Of a DNA stretch of 64,000 bases, positions 56,782 to 64,000 are shown one piece after another. This stretch comes from Cryptobacterium curtum DSM 15641 (GTDB lineage Bacteria; Actinomycetota; Coriobacteriia; Coriobacteriales; Eggerthellaceae): contig NC_013170.1 of NCBI RefSeq assembly GCF_000023845.1, positions 558,001-622,000 of the forward strand. Reading direction: 5' to 3'. Below the pieces are notes generated by a model. That model had not been told where the DNA came from and did not search any database. It was given only the letters and a program-made list of their open reading frames with translations. Position numbers and translations under genes: made by a program. How positions within the stretch are numbered: position 1 is the stretch's first letter; every line of letters starts with the position of its first letter.

Positions 56782-57730
56782 TTTTGCGTTCGACGTTCCG
56801 TGTTCCCTGACCGTTGCAGCATTTTCGGGCGTTGAAGAAGCGCTTGACTCATGTGTGGCAGAATGCCAACGTTTTGAAGAGATCTTTAGTCATACACGGT
56901 CAACTTCCGAATTAAGCCGTCTGAATGGGGCGCTTGGCATGCCCGTGTCGGTTGATCCTCAGCTTGCCGATCTTTTACGGCTTGCACTGGATTATTGCGC
57001 GGCAACCGAAGGGCTGTTCGATATTACGGCGGGTGAGTTGGCGCATCTTTGGAATTTTCATCGGGCTCAAATGCCGACTTCTGATGATATTCGCCGTGCA
57101 CACTCGCATACCGATTTTCGCCAAGTGCATGTGAATGGTCAGGTGGTCTGTATTGATGACGCTGCTGCGCGAGTGGTGCTTGGTGGCATTGCAAAGGGTT
57201 ACATTGCCGATAAATTGCGTGATGCGCTTCGTGCAGCCGGTATCCGTTCGGCGGCAATAGATCTTGGCGGTGATATTGCGGTACTTGGAGCTCGTCCGGA
57301 TGGAAAACCCTGGGAAGTGCCTGTTGCCGATCCGCGTATCGTTGCAGGTAACGCTGCTTTTGTGCTCGTGTGTGATGCTGCTGTCATTACGAGTGACGTG
57401 TATGAGCGTTTCTTTGAAGAAGCAGGGAAGCGCTTTCATCATATTGTTGATCCGCGTACTGGCTATCCAGCACAAAGCGATCTCGTAGCTGTTAGCGTTA
57501 TTGCCCGTGATGCGCTTGATGGTGATGGATACTCGACGGCACTGCTCATTATGGGTTTGCGCCGTGCTTACGAGTTCGTAGAGGCTCACGATGGAATCGA
57601 GGCATTGTTTTTTAGGGAAAAGGGTGCGCCAATTGCAACGAGTGGGTTGCGCCACATGAAAGCGGCGCAGATATCTGCGCCGCTTGGTGATGAATCCCAT
57701 CCTGTATGGGAGCCCGTTTTTTGCTCGTAA
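56732..57730 (+). CDS. apbE: FAD:protein FMN transferase (ApbE family)
   Basis: ApbE covalently attaches FMN to Thr or Ser of target proteins. Clear motifs are FSHTRSTSELSRLN, GLFDITAGEL, VLGGIAKGYIADKLRDALR, AAIDLGGDIAVLGARPDGKPW, VITSDVYERFF and HHIVDPRTGYPA. The conserved domain starts near residue 15 (FDVPCSLTV). No signal peptide or lipobox is seen, unlike many ApbE proteins. Start is uncertain (ATG 56732, 56684 or 56663), with no good ribosome site at any; the first ~50 bases lie antisense to the surface-protein remnant, so the natural 5' end may have been replaced by rearrangement. Confidence 0.85.
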   Translation: MDTASLEPSVTYSESLFFAFDVPCSLTVAAFSGVEEALDSCVAECQRFEEIFSHTRSTSELSRLNGALGMPVSVDPQLADLLRLALDYCAATEGLFDITAGELAHLWNFHRAQMPTSDDIRRAHSHTDFRQVHVNGQVVCIDDAAARVVLGGIAKGYIADKLRDALRAAGIRSAAIDLGGDIAVLGARPDGKPWEVPVADPRIVAGNAAFVLVCDAAVITSDVYERFFEEAGKRFHHIVDPRTGYPAQSDLVAVSVIARDALDGDGYSTALLIMGLRRAYEFVEAHDGIEALFFREKGAPIATSGLRHMKAAQISAPLGDESHPVWEPVFCS

Positions 57731-57865
57731 ACCAAAGGTAGTTGAGCATATGGTCGAGGCGTTTGGTACCGCAGTCCCTCTAGGTATCTATGTATTCCTA
57801 CCTCTTTACCTCTAGCTCTTTCATTTACTCAAGAGAATTTTGGGTTTAGGTAACTTCAACTGAGC

Positions 57866-59113
57866 TTAGGCGACAGGGGCGGTCTCACGATCGGCACCCG
57901 GGGTATAATCGATACCTTTTTTTGTCCATTCTGCGTACTCAGCTGTAGCGGTGAAGAGCGCGTCGGATGAAGAATTGAGTGCGGTCTCGCAGGAGTCTTG
58001 AATAACGCCGATGATAAAGCCAATGCCGACAACCTGCATGGCAATGTCATTAGGCAATCCCAACAGCGAGCAGGCGACTGGAATCAGCAACAGGCTGCCG
58101 CCTGCAACACCTGAAGCACCCGCTGCAGATACAGCAGCAAGCACGCACAGGATAACAGCGGTAATAAAGTCAACTTGTACACCCATAGTCTGTGCGGCCG
58201 CCATAGCCATCACCGTAATGGTGACGCAGGCACCAGCCATATTGATTGTCGCACCAAGCGGAATAGATACCGAATAGTTGTCTTCGTTGAGACCCAGCTT
58301 GCGGCAAAGTTCAAGGTTGATGGGAATATTTGCAGCTGAAGAACGAGTAAAGAAGGCAGTAATCGCTGAATCACGCAGACAGCGCAGCACCAGTGGATAG
58401 GGATTCTTCTTGATATTGACCCATATCATAAGCGGGTTGGTGATAAAGGCAATCACCAGCATGCAGCCAACAAGCACGAGGATAAGCGCGCCGTATTCCG
58501 TGAAGATACCAAGTCCACTTGTTGATACTGCGTTGTACACCAGACCCAGCACACCGAAGGGAGCAAACGCGATAACCCAGCGGACGACTTTTTGAATAGC
58601 TTCTGCAATGCTATCAAAGACTTGCTTGGTGCCTTCGCTTGCGGTGCGTAGAGCAATACCAACAAGGATAGCCCAGGTAAGAATACCCAAGAAGTTCGCT
58701 TTCGAAAGAGCATCGACCGGATTAGCTACAACGCTTACGAGCAGGTTTGAGATAACTTCAGCAATGCCTGAAGGGGCCGATTTTTCGGCTGCTTCAACAA
58801 GGGTAAGATGCAGTGGGAACAAGTAGCAAGCAAATACGGAAATGATGCCAGCAATAAACGTGCTGATGACATAGAGGATAACCACTCGTTTCATGTTCCC
58901 TACTTTGCTGGCGTTTGCCAGTGCCGCCAAAATAAGGAAGAACACGAGGATTGGCGCAACGGCCTTTAAGGCTGAAACAAACAGAGTCCCCAAGAGTACG
59001 ATAGCTTCGGAGCCTGGCATTAAAATTGCCAAAATGGTGCCGATAATCAATCCGCAAACAATGCGGCCGATGAGGCTCCATTCATTCCATTGATTCCAAA
59101 TTCGTCTTACCAT
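57866..59113 (-). CDS. sstT: Serine/threonine:sodium symporter SstT
   Basis: A 415-residue DAACS-family transporter importing serine and threonine with Na+. Eight helices and re-entrant loops are predicted; diagnostic segments are RSSAANIPINLELCRKLGL, SIPLGATINMAGACVTITVMA, AAGASGVAGGSLLLIPVACSLLGLP and the C-terminal GVIQDSCETALNSSSD. ATG 59113 has a strong AGGAGG site; the open frame continues upstream to 59467 but that part overlaps the promoter of the plus-strand operon and is not coding. Confidence 0.94.
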   Translation of the reverse strand: MVRRIWNQWNEWSLIGRIVCGLIIGTILAILMPGSEAIVLLGTLFVSALKAVAPILVFFLILAALANASKVGNMKRVVILYVISTFIAGIISVFACYLFPLHLTLVEAAEKSAPSGIAEVISNLLVSVVANPVDALSKANFLGILTWAILVGIALRTASEGTKQVFDSIAEAIQKVVRWVIAFAPFGVLGLVYNAVSTSGLGIFTEYGALILVLVGCMLVIAFITNPLMIWVNIKKNPYPLVLRCLRDSAITAFFTRSSAANIPINLELCRKLGLNEDNYSVSIPLGATINMAGACVTITVMAMAAAQTMGVQVDFITAVILCVLAAVSAAGASGVAGGSLLLIPVACSLLGLPNDIAMQVVGIGFIIGVIQDSCETALNSSSDALFTATAEYAEWTKKGIDYTPGADRETAPVA

Positions 59114-59357
59114 AATTCCTCCTGCCAGTTTGCGTGTATACCGACCTATTTTCAATTCACCGCAGGTCGAAGGCAAGCGTTTTCCGTAAAGCCCGTGCGC
59201 TTCAGCGGTCGATGGGCGCCTTGCGGGGTTGGGCGGCGTGACCAAGCGTCGGCAGAGTTGTGTACCTGTCGATGAGATTGCCGCTCCCACGGCGGGCTGG
59301 CGGCTGCTTTCTCTATAATATGGTGTTCGGATATTCGGATAGGCACGAAGGATGAGT

Positions 59358-61262
59358 ATGCCAAAATTGCAACTTATGGATACCACCATCCGTGATGGCC
59401 AGCAAAGTCTGTGGGCGACGCGCATGCCCGTTGGTGACATGTTGCCGATCTTGCCCGCGATGGACAAAGTTGGCTATTGGGCCATTGAGGCCTGGGGTGG
59501 GGCTACATTTGATACCTGCCTGCGCTTCCTCGATGAAAACCCGTGGGAACGCTTGCGCCAGATTAAAGCTAAAACACCCAACACGCGACTTGCGATGCTT
59601 ACACGCGGGCAGAATTTAGTGGGATACAAGCATTATTCGCGCGATATCGTCAATCGCTTTTTGAAGGCAGCTCAGCGCAATGGTGTTGATGTCTTCCGTG
59701 TGTTCGACGCATTGAATGATATTCGCAACGTTACCGATTCAGCTGAGGCGGTAAAAGAAGCGGGCGGCTGGTTTGAAGGGGCAATAAGTTACACTATCAG
59801 CCCTGTTCATACGCTTGACAGCTATCTTGAATATGCACAGCAGCTCAAGGAATTGGGCGCTGATTCCATTGCCATTAAAGATATGGCGGGCATGCTCACG
59901 CCCTATCGTACTGAACGTATGGTGCGTGCACTGAACGATGAAATCGGCTTGCCGGTGCATGTGCACTGCCATTACGTTGGTGGCATGGCGCCAGCTAACA
60001 TCCTTAAGGCAGCCGAAGCAGGAGCTGCTATTGCCGATACAGCAAGTGCTCCGCTGGCGTTTGGTAACAGCCAGCCAGCGGTGGAAATGATCGTAGCGGC
60101 TCTGCAAGAAAGTGCCTTTTCAACGGGTTATGACCTCGATCTTCTGTTTGAAATTGCTGAATATTGGGAAGAAGTTCGTCGACGGACTCATCATAAACGC
60201 GGTGTGTCGAGCCTGACCCACATGAAAGTGTATAGTCACCAGGTTCCCGGTGGCATGATGAGCAATCTTATGGCTCAACTGGAAGTTCAAAATGCCGCCG
60301 ATCGTATCGACGATGTTATGCGCGAGATTCCTAAGGTGCGCGCCGAAGTGGGGTATCCACCTCTCGTAACGCCGATGAGTCAAATTGTGGGTACGCAAGC
60401 AGTGTTCAATGTGATTACCGGCAAACGCTGGGGAGTAGTCTCCAAGGAAATGAAAGACTACATCTGTGGCTATTATGGCAAGGCACCGGGACCTATGGAT
60501 GCCGAAATCGTGAAAAAGGTCGTTGGCGATTCGGCAATTCTGCCACCTGATGTCGCGCCAAGCAGTCTTGTGACCACCACCTACGAAAGCGTGGCAGACG
60601 AAATCGGGGATTTGGCGAAGACCGAAGAAGACGTGCTGATGTACGCCTTATTCCCGAACGAAGCACGTACCTATTTAAGTAAACACCGCACATCTGAAAA
60701 GGTCGATTTCCTTATGGAGGGGGAGTCGAGCGGAACCAAGGAGGACGATTACGTGGATATCAACCAAATTCGCGAGCTTGTTCGTGTCGCCGAGGAAAGC
60801 GGCGTTGGTGAGATCGTTGTCGAAGAAGAGGGTGCGCGTATTGCCGTACGTATGCCAGGCATGATGTCGGTAGCTCCGGCTGCAGTACCGGCGGCAAATG
60901 GAGCAGCGCCTGTTGCGGCTAGTGCCTCTGTTCCCGCGGCAGCACCTGCGGCGCCTGTTGCCGATGCTGCAAATACGCGTCCTGCTTCTTGGAAGCCAGT
61001 ATGTGCACCGATGGTGGGCACCTTCTATGCCGCTCCGGCGCCAGGTGAACCCGCATTTGTATCGGTGGGAGATGAAGTAACCGCTGGTCAAACACTGGCT
61101 ATCATCGAGGCTATGAAGTTGATGAACGAAATTGGTGCCGATGAAATGGGTACCATTCGAGAGGTTTGCATCGAGGATGCTCAACCGGTCGAGTTTGGCA
61201 CCGTCCTGTTTTATCTTGAGCCGCATAACACGGCGGAAGCAACCGGTCCGGAGAGTGCCTAA
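59358..61262 (+). CDS. Carboxyltransferase (pyruvate carboxylase B / OadA-like) fused to AccB-type biotin carrier
   Basis: A 634-residue protein. Residues ~1-460 form the TIM-barrel carboxyltransferase of pyruvate carboxylase/oxaloacetate decarboxylase, with LMDTTIRDGQQSLWATRM, RGQNLVGY, VFRVFDALND, KDMAGML and metal-binding VHVHCHY. From ~470, DINQIRELVRVAEESGVGEIVVEEEG matches the N terminus of AccB, and a Pro/Ala linker leads to the biotinyl domain with PMVGTFYAAPAP and biotin Lys587 in EAMKLMNE. It probably carboxylates pyruvate to oxaloacetate with the AccC encoded next; without beta or gamma subunits, a sodium-pump decarboxylase is less likely. ATG 59358 fits the GAAGG site better than ATG 59352. 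Confidence 0.9.
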   Translation: MPKLQLMDTTIRDGQQSLWATRMPVGDMLPILPAMDKVGYWAIEAWGGATFDTCLRFLDENPWERLRQIKAKTPNTRLAMLTRGQNLVGYKHYSRDIVNRFLKAAQRNGVDVFRVFDALNDIRNVTDSAEAVKEAGGWFEGAISYTISPVHTLDSYLEYAQQLKELGADSIAIKDMAGMLTPYRTERMVRALNDEIGLPVHVHCHYVGGMAPANILKAAEAGAAIADTASAPLAFGNSQPAVEMIVAALQESAFSTGYDLDLLFEIAEYWEEVRRRTHHKRGVSSLTHMKVYSHQVPGGMMSNLMAQLEVQNAADRIDDVMREIPKVRAEVGYPPLVTPMSQIVGTQAVFNVITGKRWGVVSKEMKDYICGYYGKAPGPMDAEIVKKVVGDSAILPPDVAPSSLVTTTYESVADEIGDLAKTEEDVLMYALFPNEARTYLSKHRTSEKVDFLMEGESSGTKEDDYVDINQIRELVRVAEESGVGEIVVEEEGARIAVRMPGMMSVAPAAVPAANGAAPVAASASVPAAAPAAPVADAANTRPASWKPVCAPMVGTFYAAPAPGEPAFVSVGDEVTAGQTLAIIEAMKLMNEIGADEMGTIREVCIEDAQPVEFGTVLFYLEPHNTAEATGPESA

Positions 61263-62614
61263 TGTTTGATAAGGTACTCATCGCCAATCGCGGGGAAGTA
61301 GCACTGCGCGTTATGCGCGCCTGTCGCGAGATGGGCATCAAAACGGTTGCTGTCTATTCCACCGCCGATGCCGATACGCTGCCCGTGCGCTATGCCGACG
61401 AGGCGGTTTGTATTGGTCCTGCGCCGGCAGGCAAGAGTTATCTGGTCATGTCGAATGTTATTGCTGCGGCAAAGACCACCGGCGCGCAGGCGATTCATCC
61501 TGGCTATGGATTTTTGTCCGAGAATGCAGAGTTTGCACGCGCTTGCGCCGACAACGATCTGGTGTGGATCGGGCCAGCTCCTGAGTGCATCGAGCGTATG
61601 GGCGATAAGAGTCGGGCACGTGACACGATGAAAGCATGTGGCGTGCCAACGGTTCCCGGATCGGATGGCACTATCGAGTCGGTCGAAGAAGCGCGTGCGT
61701 TCGCTGAATCGGTGGGTTGGCCGGTGCTTATTAAAGCAAGTGCTGGTGGTGGCGGCAAAGGTATGCGTGAAGTGCATGACCCTGCCGATCTTGAGGCACA
61801 GTTTACTGCTGCGAAGACTGAGGCGCAGGCTGCTTTTGGCAATGATGATGTGTATCTTGAAAAGCTTGTGTTGCGTCCACGTCATGTGGAAATACAGGTG
61901 CTGGCCGATGCTTTTGGCAACTTTGCGGCCCTCTGTGAACGCGACTGTTCTATCCAGCGTCGTCATCAAAAACTTCTGGAAGAAGCGCCCAGCCCCGCGC
62001 TGGATGAAGTCACCCGCACCGCTATGTGCGAGGCAGCTCGTCGTGCTGTTGAAGCGGTGGGTTACCGTTCGGCGGGCACAATCGAGTTTCTTCTTGATTC
62101 TGATAACAAGTTTTACTTCATGGAAATGAACACGCGTGTGCAGGTGGAGCATCCAGTAACCGAAATGATTACTGGTGTTGATATCATTAAGGAGCAGCTT
62201 CGCATTGCCGCAGGTGAAAAGATGCTTTCAGCTTCTCGTGAGCGCTTTGTACCGAATGGCCACGCGATTGAGTTTCGTATCAATGCAGAAGATCCTGACC
62301 AGGAATTTCGACCGTGTCCTGGTACAATTGAGCGACTTGTGGTGCCGGGTGGGCCTGGTGTGCGTATCGAGAGTTATCTTGAGCAAGGTAGCCACATCAG
62401 CCCCTATTACGATTCGTTGATTGCAAAGCTCATCGTGTGGGGGTCCGATCGCGATGAAGCCATTGCACGAGGCAGGCGCGCTCTTTCGGAATTCGTTATT
62501 GAGGGTCCTGGCATCAAGACAACGATTCCGTTTCATCAGCGCGTGCTTGATATTGAAACGTTTAAGGCAGGCAATGCTTGTACTGATTTCATCGAAACGG
62601 AGATGGGAGAATAG
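61262..62614 (+). CDS. accC: Acetyl-CoA/pyruvate carboxylase, biotin carboxylase subunit
   Basis: Carboxylates the biotin of the carrier domain using ATP and bicarbonate. Motifs: KVLIANRGEVALRVMRACREMGI, IHPGYGFLSENAEFA, the ATP-grasp loop KASAGGGGKGMR, EMNTRVQVEHPVTEMITGVD, EFRINAEDP, and YDSLIAKLIVWG. 450 residues is normal. It shares its first base with the end of the carboxyltransferase gene, so subunits are made together. Confidence 0.96.
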   Translation: MFDKVLIANRGEVALRVMRACREMGIKTVAVYSTADADTLPVRYADEAVCIGPAPAGKSYLVMSNVIAAAKTTGAQAIHPGYGFLSENAEFARACADNDLVWIGPAPECIERMGDKSRARDTMKACGVPTVPGSDGTIESVEEARAFAESVGWPVLIKASAGGGGKGMREVHDPADLEAQFTAAKTEAQAAFGNDDVYLEKLVLRPRHVEIQVLADAFGNFAALCERDCSIQRRHQKLLEEAPSPALDEVTRTAMCEAARRAVEAVGYRSAGTIEFLLDSDNKFYFMEMNTRVQVEHPVTEMITGVDIIKEQLRIAAGEKMLSASRERFVPNGHAIEFRINAEDPDQEFRPCPGTIERLVVPGGPGVRIESYLEQGSHISPYYDSLIAKLIVWGSDRDEAIARGRRALSEFVIEGPGIKTTIPFHQRVLDIETFKAGNACTDFIETEMGE

Positions 62615-62617
62615 GTT

Positions 62618-62965
62618 ATGTCCGATCTAAACGTAGAAGGAATGGCACTTGCAGACGGGGTGCTTGAAACCATTATCTCAATTGCAGTGCAAGAAGTAGA
62701 AGGCGTTGCTCGCGTAGGTGGGGCGTCTGCGGCTGGTGGATTGTTCTCGTCGCGCAAAGCAAAACCGGTCACCCGCGGTATTGAGGTTTCAACCGACGAG
62801 GATGATGGCATTGCTGTTTCTGTGCGCATCGAGGTTGTGTTTGGCCAGGTGCTGCCCGAGGTTGCCCAAGCAGTGCGCACTGCGGTTGCCAATGCTGTTC
62901 TTACCCAGGTGGGAGCGCATGTTTCCTCGGTAGACGTCTATATTGACGGTATTCGCTTCGAGTAG
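62618..62965 (+). CDS. Asp23/Gls24 family envelope stress response protein
   Basis: A 115-residue Asp23-like protein with the pattern ADGVLETIISIAVQEVEGVARVGG, a beta strand region VSVRIEVVFGQVLPEVAQAVRTAV and the C-terminal VDVYIDGIRF. These proteins are membrane-associated and linked to cell-envelope stress. In Firmicutes it is also encoded between accC and nusB, as here. Three bases separate it from accC. Confidence 0.9.
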   Translation: MSDLNVEGMALADGVLETIISIAVQEVEGVARVGGASAAGGLFSSRKAKPVTRGIEVSTDEDDGIAVSVRIEVVFGQVLPEVAQAVRTAVANAVLTQVGAHVSSVDVYIDGIRFE

Positions 62966-62974
62966 GGGACCAAC

Positions 62975-63463
62975 GTGGCGAAACGGCATGAGCGTACCCT
63001 TGCGCGACGCATGGCAGTGCAGGTCCTCTATGAGGGCGAGATTACTGATACCCTTGCTTCTGAGATAGTGCTTCGACCCGATGCGGTACCCGATGGGGGT
63101 GCGCTGCCTGCGTATGCAGTCTCGCTTGTTGAAGGTGTCTGCGCTCATCGAGTTGCAATTGATAACAAAATCGCAGCCGCTTCCGAAAACTGGTCGGTTG
63201 GTCGTATGCCGCTTGTTGATCGTGCCATTATGCGGCTGGCGGTATTTGAGATGACCCATTGCGACGATGTACCGCTTTCGGTTTCTATTAACGAGGCGGT
63301 TGAACTTGCAAAGGAATTTGGCGGTGCTGATGATTCGGCGCGCTTTGTCAATGGCATTTTAGGGCGTATTGCCCGTCAGGATAATGAAGACGCCGAACTA
63401 CCTGAGTTGTCGGACATGTCTGACGCTGTTGATGAATCTGATACGGCAGGAGAGAAAGCATGA
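62975..63463 (+). CDS. nusB: Transcription antitermination factor NusB
   Basis: NusB binds boxA RNA with NusE (S10) in rRNA antitermination. The all-helical domain runs from RTLARRMAVQVLYEGEI to the conserved C-terminal VDRAIMRLAVFEMT and VPLSVSINEAVELAKEFGGADDSARFVNGILGRI. The 162-residue protein has a short acidic tail. GTG start with an AGGGG site eight bases upstream. The end overlaps xseB. Confidence 0.94.
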   Translation: MAKRHERTLARRMAVQVLYEGEITDTLASEIVLRPDAVPDGGALPAYAVSLVEGVCAHRVAIDNKIAAASENWSVGRMPLVDRAIMRLAVFEMTHCDDVPLSVSINEAVELAKEFGGADDSARFVNGILGRIARQDNEDAELPELSDMSDAVDESDTAGEKA

Positions 63464-63798
63464 ACGGCACAGGCGCTGATCAAGCCGATGATCTTACCTT
63501 TGAGGGTGTCAACGACCGTCTGACGGAGATTGTTGATGCGGTCTCCAACGATGACATTTCGCTGGAAGAGGCGCTTGATCTCTTTGAAGAAGCCATAGAC
63601 CTAGGCATGCAGGCATCTTCGCTACTTGAAGAAGGTATTGTGCAAGAATCGCCAGATAAAGATAGCGCATTGCATGAAAGTGACGGGGCTGGCATCGCGT
63701 CTAATCCTACTGGCATTAAGCCTAACCCTGTTGACCCTGTTGGTATTGCGTATAACCCTGTTAGCACTACCTCTAACTTCAGTTCACCTGCTGAATAA
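63460..63798 (+). CDS. xseB: Exodeoxyribonuclease VII small subunit with repeat tail
   Basis: XseB partners XseA in single-strand DNA degradation. The helical core is LTFEGVNDRLTEIVDAVSND, ISLEEALDLFEEAIDLGMQASSLLEEG (residues ~8-55). The remaining ~55 residues are a repeat tail with GIASNPT, GIKPNPV and GIAYNPV units of 21 bp, making the protein 112 residues against the usual ~75. No xseA is in the window. It overlaps nusB (ATGA). Confidence 0.85.
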   Translation: MNGTGADQADDLTFEGVNDRLTEIVDAVSNDDISLEEALDLFEEAIDLGMQASSLLEEGIVQESPDKDSALHESDGAGIASNPTGIKPNPVDPVGIAYNPVSTTSNFSSPAE

Positions 63799-63895
63799 CA
63801 GGTACTTGGATTATTTTGCGGATGTGACGTGCCGCAGAAGAATGTATGCCGCAGAAGCATGAAACGTGCAGCGACAACGAAAGGAGGCATGATAA

Positions 63896-64000
63896 GTGAA
63901 TCATAAGCGCATACTAGACAGTATCGAGAGTCCTCAAGACCTCAAAGGTATGAGTGTGTCTGATCTTACCACCCTGTGCAATGAATTACGCACGGAAATG
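63896..64000 (+). CDS. dxs: 1-deoxy-D-xylulose-5-phosphate synthase, N-terminal part (partial)
   Basis: Only 35 residues are present: they begin with GTG 63896 and contain ILDSIESPQDLKGMS and LTTLCNELRTEM, the typical start of DXP synthase (first step of the MEP isoprenoid pathway). An AGGAGG site lies eight bases before the GTG. The xseB-dxs order is usual in bacteria. The 3' part is beyond the window. Confidence 0.85.
   Translation, partial: MNHKRILDSIESPQDLKGMSVSDLTTLCNELRTEM

Noticed and set aside
57866-59467. Long minus-strand ORF extending SstT by 118 residues
   Set aside because: The extra N-terminal part has no membrane or family features, covers the promoter of the plus-strand operon, and a strong AGGAGG plus ATG marks 59113 as the start.
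61259-62152. 297-codon minus-strand ORF opposite accC
   Set aside because: It is a complement-frame shadow of a clear biotin carboxylase gene.

Overview
The window looks like a chromosomal core segment of an anaerobic Gram-positive actinobacterium of the class Coriobacteriia (Eggerthellales-like). This is an inference. It rests on roughly even base composition, a NapC/NrfH-type multiheme cytochrome next to a System I (Ccm) cytochrome c maturation operon, a very large 2-hydroxyacyl-CoA dehydratase activase-like protein, WYY-repeat surface protein remnants, and the gene pairing. A small-genome member such as Cryptobacterium would fit, but I cannot confirm a species. No CRISPR array, insertion sequence or prophage was found; gene density is high and most genes lie on the plus strand.

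Layout. 1-6.3 kb: end of glmS, acpS, NAD(P)HX dehydratase, a HdeD-like membrane protein, ligA and tlyA. 6.5-9.7 kb (minus): a membrane-anchored polysaccharide deacetylase and a UPF0210 protein. 10-14 kb: a dicarboxylate/amino-acid symporter, a TSUP permease, a PadR/DUF2812 pair with a repeat-rich promoter, and a DUF364 protein. 14.5-24.6 kb: TetR regulator, 1661-residue activase-like protein, rsmI, YgjP-like metallopeptidase, CDF transporter, secreted coiled-coil lysozyme-like protein. 24.8-30.8 kb: metG, tatD, flavoprotein, rsmA, veg, tRNA-Ala, TrmH-family methyltransferase.

31-37.7 kb is the cytochrome c module: multiheme cytochrome, ccmE (CXXXY type, with a second OB-like domain), ccmF, ccmA, ccmB, a 61-codon ORF linked by ATGA overlaps on both sides, ccmC and ccmD. 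37.7-42.1 kb: galU, a probable structured minus-strand RNA with C-rich loops, a homocysteine-methyltransferase-like TIM barrel without its zinc cysteines, a second minus-strand small RNA (6S-like candidate) with promoter and terminator, an array of 15-bp repeats, and rarA. 42.2-54.9 kb: DUF948 protein, AI-2E transporter, alaS-ruvX-mltG, yqeG, a degenerate AroE-like protein, aroC, aroB, M24 aminopeptidase, efp. 55-57.7 kb: a frameshifted, 5'-truncated surface-protein pseudogene abutting apbE head to head. 57.9-64 kb: sstT (minus), then a tight operon of a carboxyltransferase-BCCP fusion, accC, asp23-like, nusB, xseB and the start of dxs.

A theme across the window is short in-frame tandem repeats (18, 21 and 33 bp units) encoding low-complexity tails or linkers on otherwise conserved enzymes: AcpS, M24 peptidase, XseB, deacetylase and the activase. 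All functional calls come from reading motifs; no searches were run.
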